From Xanthomonas codiaei (GTDB lineage Bacteria; Pseudomonadota; Gammaproteobacteria; Xanthomonadales; Xanthomonadaceae), in contig NZ_MDEC01000017.1 of assembly GCF_002939785.1 (NCBI RefSeq), positions 1 to 64,000 of the forward strand: a stretch of DNA of 64,000 nucleotides, in the 5' to 3' direction. The notes beneath the pieces were generated by a model. It ran no database searches, was not told the origin of the DNA, and saw nothing but the letters and a program-made list of their open reading frames with translations. Shown one piece after another: positions 33,403 through 43,251 of this stretch. Within the stretch, counting starts at the first letter, position 1; every line of letters begins with the position of its first letter. A program made the translations under genes and the position numbers.

Positions 33403-34236
33403 ATGAGCAGAGCAGGCATGACGACGCTTCCGATACCGGTGATGGACGCTGCCGCGCAGCGCGACCTGGCCACCGCCCATGCCTTGCTGGAAAACCCCGG
33501 CGTGGCGGCCCAGTTGGCCAATGCGCTGGGCGCGCCGATCGAGAGCCTGATCAGCAAGCGGCTGCCCAGGCTGGTGACCCGCAGCATCGATGCCGCCACC
33601 CGCCGCGCCCTGCAAGTGGCGATGAAGTCCGCGCTGCTGAGCCTGCGTGGCAAGACCGATGCGCTGCAGCCGGCCTCAACCACCGGCCATACGCTGGCGG
33701 TTGCCGTGGCCGGTGGCGCCGGCGGCTTCTTCGGCCTGCCCGGCTTGATGGTGGAGCTGCCGCTGACCACCACGGTGATGCTGCGCTCGATCGCCGATAT
33801 CGCCCGCGCCGAAGGCGAATCGCTGCAGGACCCGGAAACCGCGCTGGCCTGCCTGGAAGTGCTGGCGCACGGCGGTCGCAGCGCGGTCGACGATGGCGCC
33901 GAATCGGGCTACTTCGCGGTGCGCGCGGCAATGGCGCAACAGCTCAGTGCGGCCGCCCGTCATGTCGCCGCGCACGGCTTCGCCAGCAAGGGCGCACCGG
34001 CGCTGGTCTCGCTGGTGTCGCGCATCGCCGCCAAGTTCTCGGTCAATGTGGGGGAGAAACTCGCCGTGCAGGCCGTGCCGCTGGTGGGCGCGGTGAGCGG
34101 CGCCACGCTCAATACGGTGTTCATGCGCCATTTCCAGGCGATGGCGCGCGGTCACTTCATCGTGCGCCGGCTGGAGCGCCAGTTCGGCACCGATGCAGTG
34201 CGCCGGGCGTATGAGGCGCTGCCCTCTGCGCGATAG
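33403..34236 (+). CDS. EcsC-family protein
   Basis: This 277-residue protein has a hydrophobic glycine-rich segment GGAGGFFGLPGLMVELPLTT (around residues 104-123) and a helical C-terminal half with VGEKLAVQAVPLVGAVSGA, then LNTVFMRHFQAMARGHF, as in EcsC proteins. Function is not established; in Bacillus, EcsC is linked to an ABC transporter, but no such genes are adjacent here. An alternative start at 33418 would remove five residues. Confidence 0.85.
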   Translation: MSRAGMTTLPIPVMDAAAQRDLATAHALLENPGVAAQLANALGAPIESLISKRLPRLVTRSIDAATRRALQVAMKSALLSLRGKTDALQPASTTGHTLAVAVAGGAGGFFGLPGLMVELPLTTTVMLRSIADIARAEGESLQDPETALACLEVLAHGGRSAVDDGAESGYFAVRAAMAQQLSAAARHVAAHGFASKGAPALVSLVSRIAAKFSVNVGEKLAVQAVPLVGAVSGATLNTVFMRHFQAMARGHFIVRRLERQFGTDAVRRAYEALPSAR

Positions 34237-34283
34237 AGCCTCGCGGTGCATTCCGTGATGGCCCTGGCAAGCGATTGCGTGAA

Positions 34284-34679
34284 ATGAAAACCGTACAGCG
34301 TTTGCTGCTGATGCTGTGCTGTGTCGTCGCCGCGCCGACCGGTGCGCAGTCATATCACTATGGCGCGCCGGAGGTCACGCTTGAGGGCACGCTCATCAGT
34401 GCCACCGGCCTGACACCCGACGGTGCAAAGGTGACGTATCCGGCGCTGCAACTCGCCGCGCCGCTTACCGTCGAGGCGACCGAGGGAAGTGAAGAGTTCG
34501 AACCCTCTGCAACAGGCATCACGCTGGTGCAGCTATCCCTCGATGCAACAAGCATGCGCGCATTCAAGCAGTTGAAGGGCCACCAGGCGCGCGTGGCCGG
34601 GACCCTCTTTCATTCCGATAACGGCCATCACTACACCGAGGTGTTGCTGTCGGTGACCCGCGTTTCAGCCAGGAACTAG
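34284..34679 (+). CDS. DUF4431-like secreted protein
   Basis: This 131-residue precursor begins MKTVQRLLLMLCCVVAAPTG with a signal peptide ending near AQS. The C-terminal half matches the DUF4431 pattern: a strand VQLSLDATSMRAFKQLKG, then ARVAGTLFHSDNGHHYTEV ending in VLLSV, with the conserved GTLFH...GHH segment. It is periplasmic; function unknown. An in-frame TTG at 34275 is less likely than the ATG at 34284. Confidence 0.75.
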   Translation: MKTVQRLLLMLCCVVAAPTGAQSYHYGAPEVTLEGTLISATGLTPDGAKVTYPALQLAAPLTVEATEGSEEFEPSATGITLVQLSLDATSMRAFKQLKGHQARVAGTLFHSDNGHHYTEVLLSVTRVSARN

Positions 34680-34924
34680 CGGCTTGGGCCCGCTTCGTGT
34701 CCAGCTGCCGTTGCGTCCTACGGCCCAGCGAAGCTGGCCGTCAGTGAGCGAGAGGCCGCTGGCACGCATGTGTCTGCGTGCTGCTCGGTACGGACAGTTC
34801 ACCGCAGTCAACCACAGCCCCGACCAGTGATGCGCGCGTTCGTGTGTCCTGATCAGGCAGCCTGCTACACAGCGCGCCACAATGGCGATCATTGCAATGC
34901 CTTCCTTCTGTCCGGACCTGGGCC

Positions 34925-35560
34925 ATGACCAAACCATTCTCACCGGCCTCGGCACGCAACCGCGATCCGATCCTTGCGGTGCTGCAGCGGCATTTCGCCG
35001 ATCGCCGCCATGTGCTGGAGATCGGCGCGGGTACCGGCCAGCACGCCGTGCATTTCGCTGCCGCGATGCCGTGGCTGCAGTGGCAGGCCAGCGACCACGC
35101 CGATCAGTTGCCGGGCATGCGGCAATGGCTGGACGAGGCGGCCTTGCCGAATACGCCACCGCCGGTGTCGCTGCAGGCGGTGCTGACGCCTGCGCCCGGC
35201 CTGGCACCGCCACCGCCAGTGCCGGTGCTGACCGACGGGCAACGGGGTTACGACGCGGTCTACAGCGCCAACACCCTGCACATCATGGGCTGGCCGCAGG
35301 TGCAGGCGCTGTTTGCCGGGTTGCCGGCGGTGATGGCGCCAGCGGCGGTGTTGGCGATCTATGGGCCGTTCAATCGCGATGGCCGTTTCACCAGCGACAG
35401 CAACCGGGCCTTCGATGCGATGTTGCGCGAGCGCGACCCCGCATCGGGCATCCGCGACGCCGAAGCGGTGGATGCGCTGGCGGCATCGGTCGGATTACGC
35501 CTGATCGAGGATGTGGCGTTGCCGGCCAACAATCAGTGCCGGGTGTGGCGGCGCGGGTAG
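34925..35560 (+). CDS. DUF938 SAM-dependent methyltransferase-like protein
   Basis: In this 211-residue protein, motif I of class I methyltransferases is VLEIGAGTGQHAVHFA (residues about 30-45), followed by WQASDHADQLPG as motif II and YDAVYSANTLHIMGW as the DUF938-specific post-I motif. It is a cytoplasmic putative methyltransferase with unknown substrate. The start at 34925 begins MTKPFSPASARNRDP, the usual N-terminus in this family. Confidence 0.9.
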   Translation: MTKPFSPASARNRDPILAVLQRHFADRRHVLEIGAGTGQHAVHFAAAMPWLQWQASDHADQLPGMRQWLDEAALPNTPPPVSLQAVLTPAPGLAPPPPVPVLTDGQRGYDAVYSANTLHIMGWPQVQALFAGLPAVMAPAAVLAIYGPFNRDGRFTSDSNRAFDAMLRERDPASGIRDAEAVDALAASVGLRLIEDVALPANNQCRVWRRG

Positions 35561-35831
35561 GCCCACCGCGACGCAAGAAACCGCGTGGCCGCGCTACAAC
35601 AGACTGACGCAGATGCCTTCTTTCACCGGGATAGGCCGCTGTGCAGCGGCGGATGAGGGGGCGGCGAAGCCTGGTGTCGGTGGGTGTCACAAGGGCGACG
35701 TTCAATGCACGGGTGTCTGCTGCGTGCCCGGTCCAGGTTCGCGGCGCGGCTGCTCCAGGCGACGCGCCGGTCTCGCACGTGCTGCACCCGGGCGCCCGCA
35801 GTGAGACGCGCTGGCCGTGCAGGTCCGGCGC

Positions 35832-37646
35832 CTAGCCGGCCTGCTGCGTCCTGCCACTGCGCCACCGCTCCAGCCACCACAGCAACGCGGCAACGAGCAC
35901 GAACGCCAGCCACCATGGCCAGCGCGGGCCAGGCTGCGCTGTGGCGTGCGCTGCATGTGGCGATGCGCTGGTGTTGACCAGGGCCAGGGTGGCGCTGCGT
36001 TGTGTGTTGGCGAACAGGGCAGGCGCATCGGTGGGGGCACGGATGTAGAGCGCACCGCGGCGTTGGCCGTCCTGCCAGCGGTACCAGCCGGCCTGCCCGG
36101 GCCAGAGGCCGGCACAGGCGGCGGTGCCGGTGTCGGGAGCGGGCCGGAACGGTTCGCGGCTGTCGTCGGGTGCCTGCAGCTGCGCGGCAGTGCCCAGGCC
36201 GCACAGGTCGATGCGCTGGTCGCGCCAGCCGGTGCGGATAGGCGCGCGGGCGCTGGGTTCGGCCCGGCTCACTGCGGCAAGCGTCTGGCTCCACACTGCG
36301 GCGTGCAGGTCGGAGCGGCCGCTCAGTACCAGGCGGTAGCTGTCGGTGATGGCGATCAGGCCGATGCGCCCGCGGCCCAGGGCGCGCCACCAGGCGTAGG
36401 GCGTGCCGTCGGGCGCGCGGCCGACGGCGATGGCGTCGGCATCGGTGGGCGCCAGTGCGCGTCGCTCCAGCGCGGGCAGCGCTGCGGTCGTGGGATCGGC
36501 CGATTCGTCTGCCTGCCGGCCCGCGTCCGTACCGCCCGCAGTCGCTGCGGCAGGCGGCTGCGCAGCGGCCGAGGCCGATGCGATCTGCAGCGGCGCGGCG
36601 GCGCCATCGCCGCCCAGCGCCAGGCCGAGGTCGGCCATTGCGCTGCGCTGTGCGGCATCGGGCGGCCCGCTCAAGCGCAGCAGCACGCCGAGCCCGCGTT
36701 CGACCGCCGCGCGCAGGGCGCTGCGTTGCGCACGCGACAACCCGGCCAACGCGCGCTCGTCGACGATCAGCGCGTCGCTGCGGTCCAGCGTGGCGGCATC
36801 GAGCGGGCGCGGCGCATCGCCCAGCTGCATGCCGCCGCCGGTGGCGATCTGGGTGTGCAACTGCAGCCCGGCGTCATTGGCCCAGCGGCGCAGGTACTTG
36901 AGGTCGGGTTGCGGGGCGCCGGCCAGGATCCAGAGGCTGGGCTCCGGGCTTTCCACCACCGACACCGGCAGGCTGGCCTGGTCGCGGACACGGCCATCGG
37001 GGCCGAGCACCCGCACCAGGAACACGCTCTCGCCCACACCGCGCACGTTGCCACTGAGCCGGAAGCGGCCATCGGCGTCGGGCCTGGCCAGGTCGACGCG
37101 CCGGCCGGCCGGATCCAGCAGCTCCAGCCTGGCGGCGCGCAGCCCGCCGATGCGGCCCTGGATCGCCACCTCGTTGCCGGGCGCGGCGAGTGCGGGCGTG
37201 TCCAACGCGCTCAGGCCGGGGGCGGGCGGCGGTGCGGCATAGCGCAGCGGCCAGCCCCGTGCGATGTCGCGGTCGCGCGCGGGCAGGCCGGCGCCGACGA
37301 TGCGCAGCCCGGTGGTGCCGGGATGACGGCGCAGCGCGGTGGCCAGATCGGGCATGCGTTCGGCCATGCGCAGCGCGGCGGGGGCCTCCGGCAGGGCGAT
37401 GACGGTGTCGCCCGCTGCGGCCTGCAGTGCCGCAGCGCTGGCGCCGGCGGTGGCCACCACCAGGGTGCCGGCGGTGCCGGGTTGCGAGGGCGGAAACAGC
37501 GCGCAGTACAGCAGCGCCGCGCACACGGGTTGCAGCGCCAGCAACGTGGTCTTGCGCCAGGCCGGCAGGCGCGCGCGGCGCAGCCGCCACCAGGCCAGCA
37601 CGGTGATCGCGGCCAGGGCCGCCAGGACACCCCAGGCCGGCATCAT
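35832..37646 (-). CDS. Large membrane protein at the end of the MoxR-TldD cluster
   Basis: This 604-residue protein starts at 37646 (AGGAG five bases upstream; its ATG overlaps the stop of the previous gene by four bases). Two N-terminal hydrophobic segments (residues about 5-18 and 30-48) and one near the C-terminus (about 575-593) anchor a long periplasmic or cytosolic region. The central part contains RSDALIVDERALAGLSRAQR, reminiscent of the class I glutamine-amidotransferase-like fold of other proteins in MoxR/BatA clusters, but I see no catalytic triad. Its role is probably structural within the same complex as its neighbours. Confidence 0.75.
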   Translation of the reverse strand: MMPAWGVLAALAAITVLAWWRLRRARLPAWRKTTLLALQPVCAALLYCALFPPSQPGTAGTLVVATAGASAAALQAAAGDTVIALPEAPAALRMAERMPDLATALRRHPGTTGLRIVGAGLPARDRDIARGWPLRYAAPPPAPGLSALDTPALAAPGNEVAIQGRIGGLRAARLELLDPAGRRVDLARPDADGRFRLSGNVRGVGESVFLVRVLGPDGRVRDQASLPVSVVESPEPSLWILAGAPQPDLKYLRRWANDAGLQLHTQIATGGGMQLGDAPRPLDAATLDRSDALIVDERALAGLSRAQRSALRAAVERGLGVLLRLSGPPDAAQRSAMADLGLALGGDGAAAPLQIASASAAAQPPAAATAGGTDAGRQADESADPTTAALPALERRALAPTDADAIAVGRAPDGTPYAWWRALGRGRIGLIAITDSYRLVLSGRSDLHAAVWSQTLAAVSRAEPSARAPIRTGWRDQRIDLCGLGTAAQLQAPDDSREPFRPAPDTGTAACAGLWPGQAGWYRWQDGQRRGALYIRAPTDAPALFANTQRSATLALVNTSASPHAAHATAQPGPRWPWWLAFVLVAALLWWLERWRSGRTQQAG

Positions 37647-39913
37647 GGGCGCTCCTGTGCGTGCAGCGCATCGAGATAGCGCTGGCCGCCGGCATCGGCG
37701 GCTGGGCGCGGCTGCACGGCCGCCGGCGGGCGGACCAACAGCGGCCAGAGCAGCGCGCGCAGGCGTTGCCGGCAAGCGGTACAGGCGGGGCTGGCACGCA
37801 GGGTCTCGATGGCGGCCGCCAGATCGAGCGGATTGTCGAGGGTGGCTTCGTGCGCGGGTAGCCAGCGCGCAAAGGCATCCAGCGCGGCGTCATCGCCGGC
37901 CGCTGCGGGCTCGCCCAACGCCTGCCACAACGCCATCGGCTGCGGGTCGGCCACGCTGCGCTCGACCAGCGCATCGGCGCCGTGCACCAGCCCGTCGCGC
38001 TTGCCGCTCATGCGCCGGCTGGGGTCGATCGGCGGCAGCTGCGTGCCCACCCGCGGCAGGTAGATGCGCTCGGCCTGCTGCACCTGCTTGATGAAGCCCA
38101 GCGCCTTGTTGGCATAGGGCAGGGCGCGCTCGGGGTGGCCCTGACGCAGCTCGCCTTCGGACTGCCACATCTGGTCCAGCGCGGCGCGCAGCAGGGCGCG
38201 GGTCTTGGGGTCGAGCAGGGTGGCGGCTTCGGCGTGGTCGTGGGTGTGGCCGAACTCGGACAGCACGTCCTGCGCCTGGCCGAAGCCGCTGCGCGTGGCG
38301 GGCGCGGCGCCGTGGTCGTGGTCATGGTCGTCGAGCGCGGCGGCGCCGGCCGGATGCGCGTCGTGATCGTGATCGTCGTGATCGTCGTGGCCGGCCGTGG
38401 CCGGCGGGTGCTCCGGCGGCGCAGGGGCATCGGCAGTGGGCATGTCGGCGGTCGGCAGATCGTCGGCCGGGGCAGCGCTGGTAGGTGCGTCGGCGGTGGG
38501 TGGGGCCTGGGGGGCGCCTTCGCTCTCTTCGCCCAGGAACTGGCCGTAGCGCAGCCGCAGCAGGCGCTGGTCCACGCCGATGGCGTCGGAGCGCTTGAGA
38601 TAGCTGGCCGCGTCCAGGCGCGGTCGTTCCTTCAGCAGCGCCTGCGCGTCGATGATGATCTGGCGCTGGCTGCGGAAGTAGGCCGGCAGGGTGCGTTTGA
38701 CGCTGGCCTCCAGGCCGGCGGCCATGGTCACCTCGGGCGGTGGCCAGCGTAGGATCACGCTGGCGCTGCGGCCTTCCTGCGGGCCGGGCTGGCGGGTGTC
38801 GTGGACGATGAGCTGGGCGATCAGGTCGTCGCCGGCGGCCATGCCCAGCGCCTGTGGCTGCAGGGTGGTGGAGAAGCGGCGGCGGTTGGCCGGGCCGCTG
38901 CCGCTGAGGGTGCGGCGCTGGGTGCTAAAGGTGATGTTCTCGCCGTTGCCCTGGGCCAGGGTCAGCCGCAGTTCGGCGCTGGCGGCCACGGCGTAGTCGT
39001 CGTTGGCGTCGAACTGCAGCGTCCAGCCCGCCTTGCCCGGCGTCCACAGCACCAGGCTCTGCTCGGGCGCCAGTACGCGGACCTGCGGCGGGCGGTCCGG
39101 CAGCACGTCCAGCCGGTGCAAGCTGCCGTCGGCGGGCGCATCATCGATCAGGATGCGATACAGCGCCGGCCGTTCGGCCAGCCACTGGCCCTGCCACTGG
39201 TCGCTGCGGCCTTGCCGGGTGAGCGCTACCAGGCGGCCATCGCCGAGCCGCAGCGCTACCGTGCGCGGGGTGGGGCTGACCTGCAGCTGCCAGTCCAGCC
39301 GGGTGCCGGCCGGCACCCGCGCGTCCAGGCCCGGCAGCCGTGCGGCGGGCAGGCCGGTGTAGGCCGGTGGCGTGCTGTGCAGCCGCGCCTGCCGCAGCAC
39401 AGGGGCGCCGCGGGTGGCACGCGCGGTGGCGACACGGTCGTCGTTGGCCGATGGCGATGGTGCCTGCGGCGGCCACAGCAGCAGCGCCGCGCAGGCGAGC
39501 ACGCCCAGCAGACTCCACGGCCCGGCGCGCCGCCACGGCCAGGCCGGACGCAGATCGGGCGGGCTGCTGCGCAGGCGCTGTTCCAGTCGCTGCCGTTGCA
39601 ACGCCTGCAGCGGGCCGAGGCGGTCGCGCGGGACGAACAGCAGGTCGCTGCTGTCTTCCAGCGCCGGTGCCTGGTCCAGCCGGCGGATCAGCCAGGCCTG
39701 GTCCAGCCGGCGTGCTGCCCGCAGCGCCACCGCTGCCAGCGCCAGCGCGCCGGCAAGCACGGCGCCTGCAAGCCACCACGGCGCAAGCGCTGGCTGCAGG
39801 CGCCAGGCCAGCACCGCCGGCAGCACTGCCAGCGGCAGCCCGAACAGCAGCAGGCCGGCCGCCGCCCGTCTGCGTGCGGCCTGCCACGCGCGCTGCAGCT
39901 CGGGGGTGCTCAT
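37643..39913 (-). CDS. DUF4175-like large membrane protein with a His/Asp-rich insert
   Basis: This 756-residue protein has N-terminal hydrophobic segments at about residues 17-38, 45-66 and 132-148, then a long extracytoplasmic-looking region with strand-rich segments (for example WTLQFDANDDYAVAASAELR). It then has a Pro/Ala/Thr linker with repeated PTADAP and a histidine-aspartate cluster at residues 509-534 (GHDDHDDHDHDAHP, DDHDHDHG). The C-terminal part is helical. The general plan resembles DUF4175 proteins found in MoxR/DUF58 operons. The His/Asp cluster could bind divalent metal. It overlaps both neighbours by four bases. Confidence 0.75.
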   Translation of the reverse strand: MSTPELQRAWQAARRRAAAGLLLFGLPLAVLPAVLAWRLQPALAPWWLAGAVLAGALALAAVALRAARRLDQAWLIRRLDQAPALEDSSDLLFVPRDRLGPLQALQRQRLEQRLRSSPPDLRPAWPWRRAGPWSLLGVLACAALLLWPPQAPSPSANDDRVATARATRGAPVLRQARLHSTPPAYTGLPAARLPGLDARVPAGTRLDWQLQVSPTPRTVALRLGDGRLVALTRQGRSDQWQGQWLAERPALYRILIDDAPADGSLHRLDVLPDRPPQVRVLAPEQSLVLWTPGKAGWTLQFDANDDYAVAASAELRLTLAQGNGENITFSTQRRTLSGSGPANRRRFSTTLQPQALGMAAGDDLIAQLIVHDTRQPGPQEGRSASVILRWPPPEVTMAAGLEASVKRTLPAYFRSQRQIIIDAQALLKERPRLDAASYLKRSDAIGVDQRLLRLRYGQFLGEESEGAPQAPPTADAPTSAAPADDLPTADMPTADAPAPPEHPPATAGHDDHDDHDHDAHPAGAAALDDHDHDHGAAPATRSGFGQAQDVLSEFGHTHDHAEAATLLDPKTRALLRAALDQMWQSEGELRQGHPERALPYANKALGFIKQVQQAERIYLPRVGTQLPPIDPSRRMSGKRDGLVHGADALVERSVADPQPMALWQALGEPAAAGDDAALDAFARWLPAHEATLDNPLDLAAAIETLRASPACTACRQRLRALLWPLLVRPPAAVQPRPAADAGGQRYLDALHAQERP

Positions 39914-41094
39914 GCCGCTGCGTTCCGGCGTGGTGCGGTGGCCAGCCAGCGTTCGAGCGCGAACAGCAGCAGCACCAGGCCGATCAGCCACGGTGCCAGC
40001 GACTGCGGCGGCAGGTCGAGCCGGATCGTGGCGCCACGCTGCGGGTGTTGGGTCTGCGCCGGCGCGGTCTGGACGGTGGGCGGTGGCTGCAGCGCGGCAC
40101 GCAGGCGGGCCGGAAAATCGGCATCCAGCAGCGCGGGCAACTGCGGCGGCTGCAGCGGTGCGGCCCAGCGCAGTACCCGGCCACGGCCCAGCGCTGCGGC
40201 GTCCAGCAGGGCTGCGCCATCGGTTTCGGTGAGCGCTTGCAGCGGTGTGGCAAGTGCAGCCGGAACCTGTGCCTGCGCCTGCAGTACCAGTTGTCCGCCT
40301 GCCGCGACCCAGGCGAGCATCGGCGCCGGCGGGGCGCCGGGCGACAGCCAGACCACGACCGTGCCGGGCGCCCAGCGCGACGGTTGCGCTGCCGCCGGCG
40401 CGACGACCGGCAGGCTGCCCGGCAGCGCCCATGCCGCATGGACCGCGCGCAGATAGCGCAGCGCCGGCGCCGCGCTGTCGTCGGCCACCACCTGCAGGCG
40501 CAGCGTGGCCGGTGGCGTGGGCGCTGGCAGCGGTGAGCAGCCGGGCAGCACCTGCCACTGCACCGCACGCGCGAGCTGCACGCGCTGCGCATCCAGTACG
40601 CCCCACTGCGCGGGCACGATCACGCTGAGCGCCGCATCGGCCGGCAGGCTGGCGTCGAGTTCACGCAGCAGGCTGCCGACCGGCTGCGCGCTGCCCAAGG
40701 TCGCGGGGCTGCGGTCGGCGGTATCGGCATCGATCGGCGCAAACCCCGGCGCCAGCCAGAGCCATTGCGCGTCATCGGCGTGGGGCAGCGCACGTGCCGC
40801 GACCAGGTCCACGCCCGGGCTGACCGCGATGCGCGGGCGGCTGTCCTGCCGGTCGCGCAGTGCCGGCTCGGCCAGCAGCACGGCCAGCGCGGCCAGCAAC
40901 AGCAAACGCAGCAACAGCAGTGGCCACTCGTCGAAGCGTACCCGGTGGCGCGGGCGCGGCATCGCCCGCAGCCAGCGCAACGCGGCGAAGTCGGTGGGCC
41001 GGTGCTCGCTGCGTCGTGCCAGGTGGATCAGCAACGGCAGGATCAGAGCGGCCAGTGCAGCCAGGCCGGCGGGCAAGAGCAGCAGCAGATTCAC
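39910..41094 (-). CDS. BatA-like protein with N-terminal double membrane anchor
   Basis: This 394-residue protein has a GTG start at 41094. The N-terminus (NLLLLLPAGLAALAALILPL, then LIHLARRSEHRPTDFAALRW) is the characteristic two-anchor domain of BatA/aerotolerance-type proteins, with a second helix at about 57-77. The middle has no von Willebrand MIDAS motif, so this is the truncated two-anchor class. A last hydrophobic helix lies at about 372-388. It is the fourth gene of the tightly packed cluster after MoxR and DUF58, and overlaps the DUF4175-like gene by four bases. Confidence 0.82.
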   Translation of the reverse strand: MNLLLLLPAGLAALAALILPLLIHLARRSEHRPTDFAALRWLRAMPRPRHRVRFDEWPLLLLRLLLLAALAVLLAEPALRDRQDSRPRIAVSPGVDLVAARALPHADDAQWLWLAPGFAPIDADTADRSPATLGSAQPVGSLLRELDASLPADAALSVIVPAQWGVLDAQRVQLARAVQWQVLPGCSPLPAPTPPATLRLQVVADDSAAPALRYLRAVHAAWALPGSLPVVAPAAAQPSRWAPGTVVVWLSPGAPPAPMLAWVAAGGQLVLQAQAQVPAALATPLQALTETDGAALLDAAALGRGRVLRWAAPLQPPQLPALLDADFPARLRAALQPPPTVQTAPAQTQHPQRGATIRLDLPPQSLAPWLIGLVLLLFALERWLATAPRRNAAA

Positions 41095-41137
41095 TGCGGC
41101 ACCCGCCTGGCGGCGTGGGCGCGGACGACCTGCCGGC

Positions 41138-42028
41138 TCATCGCGGTGCGCCGTGCGCGAACAACTGGCGCAACGCGGCATCGGCCGGCGCATCCAGGTA
41201 ATGCACGGCGTGGCGGATGCCGGCGGCCTGCCAGCGTGCCTGCCGCGCGCGCTGTGCTTCGGCGAAGCGCTGCAGGTAGTCCGCGCGCATGGCCGCACCG
41301 TCGCCGAGCAGCTCCTGCCCGGTTTCCGGATCGCGGAAGCGATGGCCGCCATCGAACGGGAAGTCGCGTTCGTCGCAGGTCAGCACCTGCAGCTGCACTA
41401 CCTCGCGGCGCGCGGCGGCGAATTTTTCCAGCGCGCCGGCCAGTTCCTCGTCGAATCCATCGCCGATGGACAACAGCAGGTCGTGCGCGGCGATGCGCTC
41501 CCACAACGGCCACAGCGCGTCCAGTCCGGGCCAGCGGCCGCCGGCACGCAGGCCGTGCAGGGCCAGCCACAGGCGGTCGCGTTGGCGGCTGCCGACACCC
41601 GCCGGCACCGCGACCAGGCCGCCGCCATGCAAGGCATACAGGCCGACACGGTCGCCCTGCTGCAGCGCCACCTCCGCCGCGCAGGCGGCCAGCGTTGCCA
41701 TCGTGTGCAGGCGGGTGTGCTCCGGCCGCGCGCTGTCGGCCTGCCCGGCCGATGCGGTGGCGTCCAGCAACAGCCACAGCGTCAGCGGGCTTTCGCGCTC
41801 GGCTTCGCGCACGAAGAAGCGGTCCGAGCGTGCGTAGAGTTTCCAGTCGATCTGGCGCAACGCATCGCCCGGCTCATAGGTGCGATATTGCGCAAACTCC
41901 AGCCCGGCACCGCGGCTGCGGCTGGCGTGCTGGCCGATGCCCTGCGCGCCCTGCGCCTGACGCGCGCGCAACTGCAGGCCGCGCAGGCGGCTGCGCACAT
42001 CGGCGGGAATCAGCGACGGCAACGGCAT
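41138..42028 (-). CDS. DUF58-domain protein
   Basis: In this 296-residue cytoplasmic protein, the DUF58 signature is QYRTYEPGDALRQIDWKLYA, then SDRFFVRE (around residues 46-75), followed by a von Willebrand-like domain with LLDATASAG. DUF58 proteins pair with MoxR AAA+ ATPases, and this gene lies 16 bp after the MoxR gene. The start at 42028 is preferred over an upstream in-frame ATG because that one lies within the MoxR gene. Confidence 0.9.
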   Translation of the reverse strand: MPLPSLIPADVRSRLRGLQLRARQAQGAQGIGQHASRSRGAGLEFAQYRTYEPGDALRQIDWKLYARSDRFFVREAERESPLTLWLLLDATASAGQADSARPEHTRLHTMATLAACAAEVALQQGDRVGLYALHGGGLVAVPAGVGSRQRDRLWLALHGLRAGGRWPGLDALWPLWERIAAHDLLLSIGDGFDEELAGALEKFAAARREVVQLQVLTCDERDFPFDGGHRFRDPETGQELLGDGAAMRADYLQRFAEAQRARQARWQAAGIRHAVHYLDAPADAALRQLFAHGAPR

Positions 42029-42044
42029 CTGCGCCACGGCCTGC

Positions 42045-43037
<993 letters not shown>

Positions 43038-43251
43038 GGGGCGATCTCGTCAAGTGGCTGCGTGTGTGCGTGGCTGTGTGCGATGGAGTGGTGCGGGTGG
43101 GGTTTCGCCCGTGCGCGTGTGCATCAAGCCCGTGGCGGCTCGTGCGGAGCTTGGGCGCATCACGCTGCCCCACGTGTGGGCGTGTACTGACAGACGCAGC
43201 GGCACTGGCAACCTTCCATCAACGTGTACCGGTGTGGCTGGGCGCAGCATG

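Noticed and set aside
35561-35831. Possible sixth copy of the dispersed repeat before the MoxR cluster end
   Set aside because: I could not find either terminal sequence GAGC(A/G)GCCA or the internal blocks in order.
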